Shown piece by piece: positions 1 through 9,082 of a stretch of DNA of 64,000 nt. This stretch comes from Deinococcus cellulosilyticus NBRC 106333 = KACC 11606 (GTDB taxonomy: Bacteria; Deinococcota; Deinococci; Deinococcales; Deinococcaceae), in contig NZ_BJXB01000005.1 in assembly GCF_007990775.1 (NCBI RefSeq), positions 186,001 to 250,000 on the forward strand. Direction: 5' to 3'. The translations under genes were made by a program, and so were the position numbers. The notes beneath the pieces are model-generated. The model was not told where the DNA came from. It saw only the letters and a list, made by a program, of their open reading frames with translations, and did no database searches. Position 1 is the first letter of the stretch. Each line of letters starts with the position of its first letter.

Positions 1-70
1 GACCCCCTTACCACTCGAAGGGGATGTCTGGCGGCACCAATTCAACTTCGAGTGGAGAGGAGCAAACTGA
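1..70 (+). CDS. C-terminus of a phage structural protein (partial)
   Basis: An open frame read from base 2 runs to a TGA at 68-70 and encodes 22 residues ending VWRHQFNFEWRGAN. The stop overlaps the ATG of the next gene by one base (TGATG), the tight coupling seen through the rest of this tail operon. Its place just before the tail tube gene would fit a tail terminator or head-tail joining protein, but the visible part is too short to identify. The 5' part lies outside the window. Confidence 0.6.
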   Translation, partial: TPLPLEGDVWRHQFNFEWRGAN

Positions 71-708
71 TGGCTATTGCAACCGATGCAGCATCCAGCA
101 CCCTTGCCGACAAGGTGCGCACCCAGGGCATCATCATCCTGTTCCGCAAGGACGGCAGCCTTCGCGCTGTCACCTGGACGGACTTCGGGTGGGTGTACGA
201 TCCCACCCCCACCAACGATGTCACCACCACCACCCTGACTGGCAACCGTGACGGTGTGAACGTGACCGTGAAAGAAGCCATCACCGAAGTGGCCAAGAGC
301 TGGTCTTTCGGCACCGTGTCCCTCACCGACAGCATTCGTGCCCTGCACATTGGCAGTGACATCGAAACCAGCGATGTGAGCGGCATGACTGGGGTCAAAG
401 GTGGAACGGAATCCGTGGGCAGCACCACAGGTGAAATGATCGTCATCCGCAAGGTCAGCGGCGGCCCACACCTCGTGATCTACTACCCCAGTGTGCAACT
501 GCGTGGCGACGGGGAAGGCGAACAGGAAAGCTTCACCAGACTCAATTTCGTTAGCACCGTGATTGCTGACAGCACCTTCGAACCCCCTGCCACCATCATC
601 GACACCTATGATGCCACCAGCTTCGAATATGGCGTGTGGTACATCGTGCCTGATGCCCTGCTGGATGACGTGCTTGATGCCTTGAACGACATTCAGCCTG
701 CAGCCTGA
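70..708 (+). CDS. Putative major tail (tube) protein
   Basis: A 212-aa protein, mixed and beta-rich in composition, just upstream of the tail-assembly chaperone genes and the tape measure gene, which is the standard place for the tube protein of a long-tailed phage. I place the start at ATG 70 because GAGAGGAG at 55-62 is a good ribosome-binding site at the right distance. The GTG at 52 lies on that site itself. No motif proves the function; the call rests on gene order, size and the perfect terminator just after it, usual for a highly expressed structural gene. Head-tail or tail-sheath-like proteins are alternatives. Confidence 0.6.
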   Translation: MAIATDAASSTLADKVRTQGIIILFRKDGSLRAVTWTDFGWVYDPTPTNDVTTTTLTGNRDGVNVTVKEAITEVAKSWSFGTVSLTDSIRALHIGSDIETSDVSGMTGVKGGTESVGSTTGEMIVIRKVSGGPHLVIYYPSVQLRGDGEGEQESFTRLNFVSTVIADSTFEPPATIIDTYDATSFEYGVWYIVPDALLDDVLDALNDIQPAA

Positions 709-726
709 TTCACAGAAGGATTTTTG

Positions 727-753
727 AGAGCCCTGGAATTCCAGGGCTCTTTC
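727..753 (+). terminator. Rho-independent terminator after the tail tube gene
   Basis: A perfect 24-bp palindrome (AGAGCCCTGGAA and its complement, 727-750) followed by a short T run. It sits 19 bp after the tube gene and before the chaperone gene, so it probably sets the high tube to low chaperone ratio. Confidence 0.75.
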
Positions 754-795
754 ACAAATTGAGAATCACCATTTTTGCATCACCGGGAGGATCAC

Positions 796-1221
796 ATGAC
801 CGTTACAACTCCATCCGAGAAAACCCAAAAGGCTATGGCCCTCACGTTTGAAGTCCCTGTGGTTACAGGGGGAAACGTCACGATCAGGCGCATGGGCCTG
901 GGCGAAATGAACCATCTGGCGGCAGAGTGGTTCGAGTTCATTCAGGCGTTTGCTGAGCGTTTCCTTGACCCCGCTGCACCTCCCGGTACTGGAGGTCTGG
1001 AGATCGGGGAGAGAATCATCGAACTGTCCCTCGTGCGCCCAGAGGATGCCAACCGCATCACCGCTGCTGACCTTGAACCCCTGCTGGCGAAAATCTGGGA
1101 GGTCAACAACATGGCCAGCCTCGTAAATTTTATGCTGGGTCGGTACAAAGAACTCCTGAAAGCCTGGGAGAAGGCCATTCAGGCCCAGACCGTGCCGACC
1201 CAGACCCAGAAGCAACCCTGA
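796..1221 (+). CDS. Tail assembly chaperone, short form (G-like)
   Basis: A 141-aa, largely helical protein between the tube gene and the tape measure gene. That is where siphoviruses encode the chaperone that coats the tape measure during tail assembly. Start at ATG 796, preceded by GGGAGG at 785-790; an upstream in-frame ATG at 775 lacks such a site. The frame contains A AAT TTT at 1125-1131 in exactly the X XXY YYZ register, and the -1 frame stays open from there to 1568. The gene therefore probably makes two products, this one and a frameshifted longer one. Identity rests on position and frameshift architecture rather than on sequence motifs. Confidence 0.7.
   Translation: MTVTTPSEKTQKAMALTFEVPVVTGGNVTIRRMGLGEMNHLAAEWFEFIQAFAERFLDPAAPPGTGGLEIGERIIELSLVRPEDANRITAADLEPLLAKIWEVNNMASLVNFMLGRYKELLKAWEKAIQAQTVPTQTQKQP
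1125..1131 (+). promoter_or_regulatory. Programmed -1 frameshift slippery heptamer
   Basis: AAATTTT lies in the chaperone frame as A AAT TTT. After a -1 slip the ribosome reads TAT GCT GGG at 1131 and continues without a stop to 1568. It is the only canonical X XXY YYZ heptamer I found in the overlap between the two frames. Confidence 0.6.
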
Positions 1222-1568
1222 GAATCAGGGCCCTCAGGGCAGGAATCAGATGGGAGGAGATTCCCAGGATTCCAGCAGATGAACTGCAGAGGCTTCTGGC
1301 CGCAGACCACCGTCTGCGCATGCGTGAGCGGCACGAGCAACTTGAGGACCTGGCGCGGGTGCAGGGCATCGAGTGGGGCAAGACCCTCAAAGGGCAAACC
1401 CCGAAGGACAAGCCGAAATGGTGGCTTGCAGATGACCCCTTTCGGGCCTACCTCGACTGGCTGCACGATCAGTATGAGCCACCCACTGAGGCGTACAGGC
1501 AACGGCAACAGAAAGCGAAAGAGGATGCTTTCGTGGCTGCCCTGATTGGCAGGAGGATGCAGGCGTGA
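1131..1568 (+). CDS. Tail assembly chaperone frameshift extension (T-like)
   Basis: The -1 frame continuing from the slippery site adds about 145 residues, for a fusion of about 257 aa, a common size for GT-type tail chaperones. The first ATG in this frame is at 1320 without a ribosome-binding site. The residues before it (such as RWEEIPRIPADELQRLL) look like real protein, and no ATG, GTG or TTG lies between the end of the short form and 1320. This argues that the segment is made only by frameshifting. The extension is charged and helical, ending near KEDAFVAALIGRRMQA. An annotation calling only an 82-aa ORF from 1320 would miss its N-terminal half. Confidence 0.6.
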   Translation, partial: YAGSVQRTPESLGEGHSGPDRADPDPEATLRIRALRAGIRWEEIPRIPADELQRLLAADHRLRMRERHEQLEDLARVQGIEWGKTLKGQTPKDKPKWWLADDPFRAYLDWLHDQYEPPTEAYRQRQQKAKEDAFVAALIGRRMQA

Positions 1569-2038
1569 GACCGAAAATCAAATGGCTGAACCTCGATGAG
1601 ACCCTCAGGAAACTCGACCAGCTGGTAGACATCGAAAGCCAGATCCCTATTGAACCCATCAGAACCCAGGTCGAGCAGCACGCCCTGCTGGGCGTGGACG
1701 CCAACGTGTACAGCACAGAACCCGGAGCCTATGAGCGCACAGAGGAGCTGAAACGCTCCATCTATGCGAAGGTGATGTCCGGCACCCTGGGGGTCGAGGT
1801 GGGGGCCACAGCCGATTACGCCAGTCATGTGGAGTACGGGTCCAGTGTGAACGCCCTGAACCAGAGCCAGTTGGAAGGTGCAGTGACTGGTAGGGGAAAA
1901 CCCGAGTCCCCTCTGACTCTGGGCAGGTCTGGGGTGCGTTGGACACTGCCTGGGCCGTTTGTTTTGCCTGCTGCGGTGTATGGGAGGTTGCTTCTCGAAA
2001 AGGCTTTTGTCAGTGCGGTGAAAAAGGTGTGGGGTTAG
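1565..2038 (+). CDS. HK97-gp10-like phage protein
   Basis: A 157-aa protein starting at GTG 1565, which overlaps the preceding TGA (GTGA); AGGAGGATG at 1551-1559 is the ribosome-binding site. The segment YASHVEYGS near residue 92 resembles the conserved YA-x-V-E-x-G motif of HK97 gp10-family head-tail or tail-completion proteins, and the length fits. The family usually lies upstream of the tube gene, so its place after the chaperone is slightly unusual. Its last four bases overlap the 3' end of the opposite-strand moron gene. Confidence 0.55.
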   Translation: MRPKIKWLNLDETLRKLDQLVDIESQIPIEPIRTQVEQHALLGVDANVYSTEPGAYERTEELKRSIYAKVMSGTLGVEVGATADYASHVEYGSSVNALNQSQLEGAVTGRGKPESPLTLGRSGVRWTLPGPFVLPAAVYGRLLLEKAFVSAVKKVWG

Positions 2039-2868
2039 CGTTTAAGGGTGGTGGCGTACAGGTACACCTTATAGCCGTACATGATTCCTGTGCACCCAAA
2101 ATCCCCTCTGATCAGCGCACCGTACACATTCTGAGAATCGACTTTTCCGAACATGGTCATAACTCCATCAGAGCTCATGGAAGGGGTGTACAGAACAGGA
2201 TATGAAGCTGAAACAGGAGACAGGAGTTTGGGTGTTAAATCCCTCGTGCATGCCTGCGTGAACGCATCGGCTCTGATGTCTGCAACATCCAGAATGGTTG
2301 TGGCGTTGGTGTAAACGCTGGCAACGCTCACAGAGGACTTCCGGGGAAGGAAAATATAACCTCGGGATTCGGCACCTGCCTGACTGAACACCTCATTTTT
2401 GATGATGATGTCAGTGGGTTTGGGTGAAGTGGGTGTTTTTGGATTTGGAGTCACCGTCTGGGTTTCCCCGAAGAAGCCTCCTGATTGTGGTTTGGGTGGA
2501 TTGATGACAACGCCCGTTTTGTAATCAAGGAGCTGGAACTTCACTTCTGTGACTGGCTTGAAGACAGTCATGACATCCTGTTCATTCATCAGCAGGCGAC
2601 CAAAGTAAAGGTAGGGTTTTAATGTGAGTGGAACTTTCTCGTTGTTTACCAGGGCAAAATCTTTCTGGAAAACCTTGATGGTTTGCTGGCCTAATTTTGC
2701 TTGCCATCCTTCTCCATGAACAGGGTCGGTGATGACTTGGACTTGCCAGCCCAGCTCACCCCAGAATGAGGGCATCACAACATACTGCTTTTCTCCATCA
2801 ACATACTTCTGGACATCAGCAAGAGCGCATGAGGAGAGCAGGGCAAAGGTGAGCAGCAGTTTCTTCAT
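2035..2868 (-). CDS. Exported protein of unknown function, prophage moron
   Basis: A 277-aa protein with a clear signal peptide (MKKLLLTFALLSSCALA) and a Pro/Thr/Lys-rich linker around residues 135-155. It is the only gene on the minus strand in the prophage part and interrupts the tail operon just before the tape measure gene. It has its own apparent promoter: on the minus strand TAAATT lies six bases before the ATG, the leaderless pattern of the host genes, with no ribosome-binding site. An inward-facing, separately promoted exported protein inside a structural operon is the classic description of a moron, a cargo gene expressed in the lysogen. I do not recognise the family; surface alteration or superinfection exclusion would be guesses. 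Confidence 0.65.
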   Translation of the reverse strand: MKKLLLTFALLSSCALADVQKYVDGEKQYVVMPSFWGELGWQVQVITDPVHGEGWQAKLGQQTIKVFQKDFALVNNEKVPLTLKPYLYFGRLLMNEQDVMTVFKPVTEVKFQLLDYKTGVVINPPKPQSGGFFGETQTVTPNPKTPTSPKPTDIIIKNEVFSQAGAESRGYIFLPRKSSVSVASVYTNATTILDVADIRADAFTQACTRDLTPKLLSPVSASYPVLYTPSMSSDGVMTMFGKVDSQNVYGALIRGDFGCTGIMYGYKVYLYATTLKR

Positions 2869-2907
2869 ACCCTCAATTTAGCAATAGACAGAATCAAATG
2901 TTGTGTT

Positions 2908-2938
2908 CCCCCTGTGAACCTTAAGGTTCTAGGGGTTT
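2908..2938 (+). terminator. Terminator-like hairpin before the tape measure gene
   Basis: CCCCTGTGAACC and GGTTCTAGGGG pair around TTAA, followed by TTTTCTCTT. It contains a perfect 14-bp palindrome at 2916-2929. It would act on + strand transcripts crossing the moron gene and could lower readthrough into the tape measure gene. Confidence 0.55.
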
Positions 2939-2963
2939 TCTCTTACCCCTGAGGAGGTGACCC

Positions 2964-5900
2964 ATGACTGAGTTAAAATCCGCTGCACTGCTTGACCTGC
3001 AGGACTGGCGCAAAGGCATCGCTGAAATCAAATCTGACATTCAGGGCCTCGCTCAGGGCAAAGGCTCCAACGTCAAAATCGTGGTGTCGGACGGAGGCAC
3101 CACCACCCGTGCCAAGAAACAGCTTGACGAGCTCACCCTCGCAACTCGTGCCCTGGCCAACGAAGCTGCAACCATCCGTAACAGGTTTCAGGCCAACTTC
3201 GGACAGGCCACCCAGGAAGAAATTGCGCAGTTCCGAGAGCAGATGGAGTCCGTTAGAGAGCGTGCTCTCGCCATGGGCGAGGGTCTGGAAGTGGGCGATA
3301 CCCGTCTGCGCAAACTCACCCAGACTGCCCGACTGGCCACAGCCAGCATTGAGGCCGCAGAGGGAAACATCTCAAGGCTCGGGCTTGCCAGCCAGACCGC
3401 TGCAGGTTTGATGTCCACTGGGATCATTGATGCCCTGCAGCAATTCGGCCCAGTCGGCCAGATCATCGGGAATTTCATTGAGATCTTTTTTTCCAATGCC
3501 GAGAAATCTGTGCAGAGCGAAGCCAAAAAAACAGAGCAGGCCGCCAAAAAGGCTGGGCAGCAAACCGGAGAGGGTTTTGCTGATGGGCTCGAAAACACCA
3601 CAGCTGTACGCCGTGCTGCAAACGACATGGGCATCACAGCCACTGAAAGCCTGAAGGCCTCGCTGGACATCCACAGCCCCAGCCGTGTCACCTACCGTGT
3701 GGGCGAGGAGGCCGCCGCTGGATTCGAGCAGGGCATCCGCTCTGGTCGCCAGCGTGTGGCCCAGGCCGCCAAGGAACTGGCCAACCAGGTGCCCCAGAAC
3801 CTGAGCAGCAGTGTCAGTTTTGGGGCTGTGGACCTCGGGATGAAAGGCGCACTACCCACCGTGCAGGCACTCGGCAATGAACTCGTTGACCTGAAACGTC
3901 AGGCCCTGGATGCCAGTGCCGCTTTCAACAACATTCCCAAAGGACTCACGGGCATCAACGAGCAACTGACCGACTTTTTTGGTGGTGGCGCTGCAGGAGC
4001 CCAGTCCCTGGAAGTGGCTGTACATGGGGCCAGTCAGAGCGTGGAAACCACCGCTGAAGTTGTGGGGGCAGGGGCAGAGGTTATCGATGTGGCCACCGAA
4101 TCTTACGAGCGGGTCACCACAGCAACAAACGTCTGGATGGCCAGCCTGACTGCCCTCGGCATCATCATCACAGGCCTGACCGCAAACGGCGTTCGGCAAA
4201 TTGGGGCATTTGAGAAAAGCATCAACACCTTCACGGCGTCCGGTGAAAAAGACCTTGCAGGTCTGAATGACCAGATCGTGCACTTGCAGCAGAACACCAC
4301 CCGTGCCGCAAGGTCCTTCAGCCGTTCAGAGTTGGGTGCTGCCCTGGCCGAGACCATCAAGGCCGGCACGGACAGCGCTGAGGCCATCACCATCCTGGAG
4401 ACCAGCACCCAGTTGGCAGCTGCAGAAACCGATAACCTCACGGAGTCCTCCGGTCGTCTGTTGAAAAACCTCAGGCAATTCGGGGCTGGGGTCGATCAGG
4501 CCCAGCGTTTCGGGAATGCCCTGGCTGCAGCAGGTGGGGAGGCCGCAGGGGACGTGAAAGGCCTCTCAGAGGGTCTCGCTGAGGTCGGTACCACTGCCAA
4601 GGCTGCTGGATTTGACATCGAGGACACCCTGGGTGTCCTTGTTGAACTGGACACCAAAGGCCTTGATGCGGCCTCGGAGGGCGCGACGGGTTTCCGCAGC
4701 GTGCTGTCCAGTCTGGCCGACCCATCAGACAAAGCAAAAACCATCATGGAAGATCTCGGCATTGCCCTGTTCGACATCAATGGCAACGCTCGAAAAACCA
4801 AAGATGTGCTTTACGACCTGGTGGATGCCCTGCAGGGCAATGCCGAGGCTGGGAACATTGTGGCCGGGATTTTCGACACGGATGCTGCGAATGCGTTCCT
4901 GAACATCACCCGCAAGTCCCAGACCCTGGGTGAGCAGTTCCGCAACAGCGAAGGGAAACTGGAGAAATTTGCGGAAACCATGACCGAAGGGTCCGTGGCT
5001 GCAGCCCGACGTTTCAAGGTTGCGCTGGATGATGTTTCCCTGGCTTTCGTGAAGACTTTCGCCCCTGCAGCCACAGCGGTGCTGGAAGGCCTGCTGGACC
5101 TCGGGAAGGGCATGGAGCAGGCTGCCAATGACGGTACCCTGCTGATTGCCGCCATCACTGCCATCGGGTTTGCCAGCACGAAACTGAATCCCACCTTGCT
5201 GTACATGCCCTGGACTGTGGCCCTCAAGACCATGTTCCAGAGTGCAACTGCTGCCGCTGGTCCCCTGCTGGCCAGCATGCGGACGTTTGCCATCATGAAC
5301 CCCGCAGGTCTGGCCATTGCTGGTTTCGGGGCTCTGGCCCTCGTGCTGAACAAGGTCAATGGCCTCTTCCACGAGATTGCAGAAATCCAGGATCAAGTCG
5401 ATCAATCCAGCACCCAGAGCGACAAGGCGTTGATGGACAAGGTGCGGCAACTCGAAAAGGAAAACACTGCCCTGTCCAGGCTGCAGGCCAAACGTCTCCT
5501 GCTGATGTCCCAACTGAACTCTGAAACGGCTGTGGGTGCAGACATCTGGGGGGTCATGCAGTACAAACCCAGCATTGATGGTGAGGCCCGGGTCAAACTG
5601 ATGAAAGACATCAAAGACCTCAACAAAGCCATCGAACTGGAACAAAAGAAAACCCAGGCTGTGGTGAAGCAAACAGTGGACAACACAGTCAAGTTCACAT
5701 CCGAGCAGCTTGACGCCCTGGGCAAAATTGATGACCTGAAACTGGATCTGCTGTCCCCTCTGGATCGTGAAATTGCAACCATCAAGAATCGTGTCAATGA
5801 TGTGATTGCAGAACTGAAAGACACCATCAAAAACAAAGGTGTTCTGGAGATAAAAATCAAGGAAGTTCGGGAAATCGAGAGTGACCTGATTGCTCGTGCC

Positions 5901-8900
5901 CGTGCTGATGCAGCAAAAGATGCTGCGGATAAAGCAAAGCAGGAAGCCGAACGTCTCAAACGTGAACGTGAATCGGAGTTGCGCGACCTGGAAGCAGCAA
6001 ACCGTCAGGCTGCTGAAATCAATCGGGCTGCACGAGATGCAGAGATTGCTGCCATCTCTGATGATGGACGCCGCAAGCAGGCAGAGCGGCAGGCTGAACT
6101 TGATGACCTGAAACGCTCACTGGCTGAGGCCTTGGAAGCTGTGACAGGCTATCCGGCCCAGCGTCGCCAGATCGAACAGGATGGACAGCGCCAGATTGCT
6201 GCCCTCAGACAGCAGTGGGCTGATGAGGACGCCAAAGCAGAAGAGGAAGCTGTACAGAAACGCCTTGAGGCCCGACGCCGCGAACAGGAGCAATTGCGCC
6301 TCCTGCAAGACGCTCAGAGTGCTGGATTCATCCAGGGTCTTGAGGCTAGACTGACCGCCCTGTCTCAGGCGCAGGACCGTGAGCGTCAGGCTGCAGGAGA
6401 AAACAGTGATGTCCTGCTCGACATCGAGAAGCGGTTCTCCAGAGAGCGCACCCGCATCCAGCTGGAACTGCTGAAACAGCAGGAGGCTGACAGGCTGCGT
6501 GAACTGAAGAGACAGCAGAACGATGCCCTCTCAGTTGAGGGTCTGACCGCCACTGAACGGGTGGCCATCGTGCGCCGCTTCCTGCAGGAAACCCTGAACG
6601 TCGAGCAGGGCTTCGCGGCCCAGCGGCAGAAGATCGTAAGCGATGGGGTGCTGGCCATCCTCAAGGCTGAAAGTGACGCAGAGGCAGCCAGAACCAGAAA
6701 GGCAGACGAGGAGAAAAAAGAACGGGAACGCCTGGCCGAGGAGGAAGCCAGAAACCGCCGTGAGACAGCGAAAAGCATTGCCGATGCAGAGAAAGAGGCC
6801 CGAGACTCTGAAGTCGCCGCCATTGCCGACCCTGCCCTGCAACGCCAGAAGAAACGGGACGCTGAACTCGCAGACCTGCAGGCCAGCATCCAGGAACAGA
6901 TCGATGCTGTCGCAGAATACCCCGATGCCGTCATCCGCATTCAGGCCGCTGGGCAACGCCAGATCACTGCCCTCAAAAAACAGTGGGCAAATGAGGACCT
7001 GAAACTTCAGCAAGAGCAGAACGAGAAAAAGGCAGACGAGGAAAAACGTGCTGCTGATGAACGCGCCCAGACTGAGAAACAGGTGCAAGATGCCCTGGAA
7101 TCTCAGCGCAAGGCCACTGTGGATGCCCAGATTGCGGCCATCGTCGATGAGAAGAAACGCCTTGCAGCCCAGCGTCAAAAAGAGCTCGATGAACTGAAGG
7201 CCGACATTGCTGCAAAGATCGCCCTGGCAAAAGGGTTCCCGGAACAGCAACAGGAAATTGAAACCCTCGGGCAGCAGCAGATTGCGGCCCTCAGAGCCAA
7301 ATGGGCCAGTGATGACCTTGAGGCTCTGCGTCTGGCCAACAAGGAAAAAGAAGATGAGCTGAAACGCAGCCAAGAGGAGCAGGCTCGTGCCCTCGAACAG
7401 GCCAATGATGTGGTCGATCAGGCCCAGAAATCTGCCCGTGATGCTGAGATTGCCAGCATCGCTGATGAGGCAGCCCGAAAAGCTGCAGAACGGCAGGCCG
7501 ACCTCGCAGACCTGCAAGAGTCCATCCGTGAGCGGGTCGCCGCTGTTACGGCCTACCCTGAACTGGTCAAACAGGTTGAGGCTGCTGGACGCCGGGAGAT
7601 CGCAGCCCTTTATCAATCCTGGGTGAATGAGGATTTGAAACTCCAGAAGGATGCAAATGAGAAAAAACTAGAGGAGGATGAACGCCGTCTCAAAGAGGAA
7701 AAAGAACTCAATGACAAACGCATCGAAGAGGAGAAGAAAACCCGTGAAGAGCTGCAGCGTCTGGCCCGAGAGGTCGAATCTGGCAACACCGACCGCCTGA
7801 GGGACGTGCAATCCAACCTGCTGGACCAGCGCCTCACTGCCCTGCAGGACTATTACGAGTTTGCGCAGGACCAGGCCCAGGACAACTGGCGTCTCCAGAT
7901 GGGCATTGAGGAGCGGGGCATCAAGGCCATCAGCTCTGTGCGCCTCGACAACCTGCGTCAGGCACGAGAGATTGAACTGGCAGGCCTCAGGCAATCCCTG
8001 GCTGAACAACTTGAAGACACGCGGCTCACAGAGGCCCAGCGTGCCAGCATCAGGGCATCGTTTGCCGCTGTGATCCAGCAGACCGATGAACGTTACGCAC
8101 AGGAGCGCCTGTCCATCGAGCGGGGTCTGATCACCAGCCTGAATGCCCTGGATCGCAGGCGTGCAGATGCCCAGAAGGAAAGTATTCAAACCCAGATCGA
8201 CCGGCTGCAATCCCTCAAGGATGCTGCCCGAGAACTCGACCAGACGTTGCGTGGTGATCGGATTGACCCTGTGTCCCTGAGCGACATCAACGAACTGGTG
8301 GCCGCTCGTGCCCGGGCCATTGCAGCGGCACAAGAGGCCGTCAAATCTGGTGATCCTGTGAAGCAGGCAAAGGCCTTCGCGCAACTGAATGCAGTGCTGC
8401 AACGCACCGCTGAACTTCAAGAACGGGTTTCCGGGCCGCAGGATGAACTCAAGAAACTGCTGGACCAGAAAGCCCAGATTCAGAAAGACCTCCAGTCTGC
8501 TGTTGCAGATGGAGACAAGGAGGCAGAGAAAAAAGCCCGAGCGGAATACCGGGAAATCCAGACCAACATCGAAACCACCACCCGTCTGCTGAACGAACAG
8601 CTCGGAGCCCAGAGGGCCCTTGAGGGCCTGGGCACCCAGGGCCGGGACCTGAGACTCCAGAACATCGAACTGGAGAAACTGCAAGCCAACCTGAAAGGGA
8701 TTGGCGACCAGGCCGAAACCACGGCTCTCTCACTGGCTGACCAGTTGGAACAGGAGGCAGGACGGCAGCTGCCCGAGCAGTTCGCCAACCTCGGGATGAG
8801 TGCAGGGGAACAGTTCGTGAGCCGGTTCCTGGAGTACCTGAATGGAAACCTGATCGTGCCCGGACTGAACATCCCCCTGGCCACAGGTCCGGCTGTCCCT

Positions 8901-9080
8901 GGGTTTGCGCCCGATGGACGGGTGGCCCAGGTGTCCACCATCAACAACTGGAACTTCGGGGATCTGGTGTTCCCGAATGCCAGCCCAGACCCGAAAACGT
9001 TCGCCCGTCAGCTCCTGCCGGAAATCAAAGCGCTGGTCGAGCAGGACCGCTTGCTGCAGCAGGGACCAAGGAGGCCATAA
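2964..9080 (+). CDS. Tail tape measure protein
   Basis: A 2038-aa protein that sets tail length and helps eject DNA. The ribosome-binding site is GAGGAGGTGACCC just before ATG 2964. Near residue 237 it has the HSPSR motif common in tape measure proteins, and residues about 415-715 resemble the TP901-type core. Hydrophobic stretches around residues 385-410 and 730-800 could be membrane-active segments. From about 970 to 1690 it is a highly charged coiled coil of Ala, Glu, Arg, Lys and Gln. Within it an approximately 75-80-residue unit, anchored by D-A-E-I-A-A-I, a Y/F-P pair and Q-I-A-A-L, recurs starting near residues 1024, 1280, 1386 and 1492. At roughly 1.5 angstrom per residue the length implies a tail near 0.3 micrometre (inference). 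Confidence 0.95.
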   Translation: MTELKSAALLDLQDWRKGIAEIKSDIQGLAQGKGSNVKIVVSDGGTTTRAKKQLDELTLATRALANEAATIRNRFQANFGQATQEEIAQFREQMESVRERALAMGEGLEVGDTRLRKLTQTARLATASIEAAEGNISRLGLASQTAAGLMSTGIIDALQQFGPVGQIIGNFIEIFFSNAEKSVQSEAKKTEQAAKKAGQQTGEGFADGLENTTAVRRAANDMGITATESLKASLDIHSPSRVTYRVGEEAAAGFEQGIRSGRQRVAQAAKELANQVPQNLSSSVSFGAVDLGMKGALPTVQALGNELVDLKRQALDASAAFNNIPKGLTGINEQLTDFFGGGAAGAQSLEVAVHGASQSVETTAEVVGAGAEVIDVATESYERVTTATNVWMASLTALGIIITGLTANGVRQIGAFEKSINTFTASGEKDLAGLNDQIVHLQQNTTRAARSFSRSELGAALAETIKAGTDSAEAITILETSTQLAAAETDNLTESSGRLLKNLRQFGAGVDQAQRFGNALAAAGGEAAGDVKGLSEGLAEVGTTAKAAGFDIEDTLGVLVELDTKGLDAASEGATGFRSVLSSLADPSDKAKTIMEDLGIALFDINGNARKTKDVLYDLVDALQGNAEAGNIVAGIFDTDAANAFLNITRKSQTLGEQFRNSEGKLEKFAETMTEGSVAAARRFKVALDDVSLAFVKTFAPAATAVLEGLLDLGKGMEQAANDGTLLIAAITAIGFASTKLNPTLLYMPWTVALKTMFQSATAAAGPLLASMRTFAIMNPAGLAIAGFGALALVLNKVNGLFHEIAEIQDQVDQSSTQSDKALMDKVRQLEKENTALSRLQAKRLLLMSQLNSETAVGADIWGVMQYKPSIDGEARVKLMKDIKDLNKAIELEQKKTQAVVKQTVDNTVKFTSEQLDALGKIDDLKLDLLSPLDREIATIKNRVNDVIAELKDTIKNKGVLEIKIKEVREIESDLIARARADAAKDAADKAKQEAERLKRERESELRDLEAANRQAAEINRAARDAEIAAISDDGRRKQAERQAELDDLKRSLAEALEAVTGYPAQRRQIEQDGQRQIAALRQQWADEDAKAEEEAVQKRLEARRREQEQLRLLQDAQSAGFIQGLEARLTALSQAQDRERQAAGENSDVLLDIEKRFSRERTRIQLELLKQQEADRLRELKRQQNDALSVEGLTATERVAIVRRFLQETLNVEQGFAAQRQKIVSDGVLAILKAESDAEAARTRKADEEKKERERLAEEEARNRRETAKSIADAEKEARDSEVAAIADPALQRQKKRDAELADLQASIQEQIDAVAEYPDAVIRIQAAGQRQITALKKQWANEDLKLQQEQNEKKADEEKRAADERAQTEKQVQDALESQRKATVDAQIAAIVDEKKRLAAQRQKELDELKADIAAKIALAKGFPEQQQEIETLGQQQIAALRAKWASDDLEALRLANKEKEDELKRSQEEQARALEQANDVVDQAQKSARDAEIASIADEAARKAAERQADLADLQESIRERVAAVTAYPELVKQVEAAGRREIAALYQSWVNEDLKLQKDANEKKLEEDERRLKEEKELNDKRIEEEKKTREELQRLAREVESGNTDRLRDVQSNLLDQRLTALQDYYEFAQDQAQDNWRLQMGIEERGIKAISSVRLDNLRQAREIELAGLRQSLAEQLEDTRLTEAQRASIRASFAAVIQQTDERYAQERLSIERGLITSLNALDRRRADAQKESIQTQIDRLQSLKDAARELDQTLRGDRIDPVSLSDINELVAARARAIAAAQEAVKSGDPVKQAKAFAQLNAVLQRTAELQERVSGPQDELKKLLDQKAQIQKDLQSAVADGDKEAEKKARAEYREIQTNIETTTRLLNEQLGAQRALEGLGTQGRDLRLQNIELEKLQANLKGIGDQAETTALSLADQLEQEAGRQLPEQFANLGMSAGEQFVSRFLEYLNGNLIVPGLNIPLATGPAVPGFAPDGRVAQVSTINNWNFGDLVFPNASPDPKTFARQLLPEIKALVEQDRLLQQGPRRP
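6033..7660 (+). repeat. Intragenic coiled-coil repeats in the tape measure gene
   Basis: Four related protein units begin at about 6033, 6801, 7119 and 7437. The last three are spaced exactly 318 bp (106 residues). Each has the order D-A/S-E/Q-I/V-A, a basic stretch RQ-x-E/D-L, a Y-P or F-P turn about 35 residues on, then GxxQIAAL and W-x-x-D/E-D. The DNA copies have diverged, so this is an old duplication. Confidence 0.8.
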
Positions 9081-9082
9081 TA

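Noticed and set aside
5890..7626. Several long minus-strand open frames opposite the tape measure gene
   Set aside because: They are antisense shadows caused by the biased codons of the charged coiled coil; no start signals or sensible protein features.
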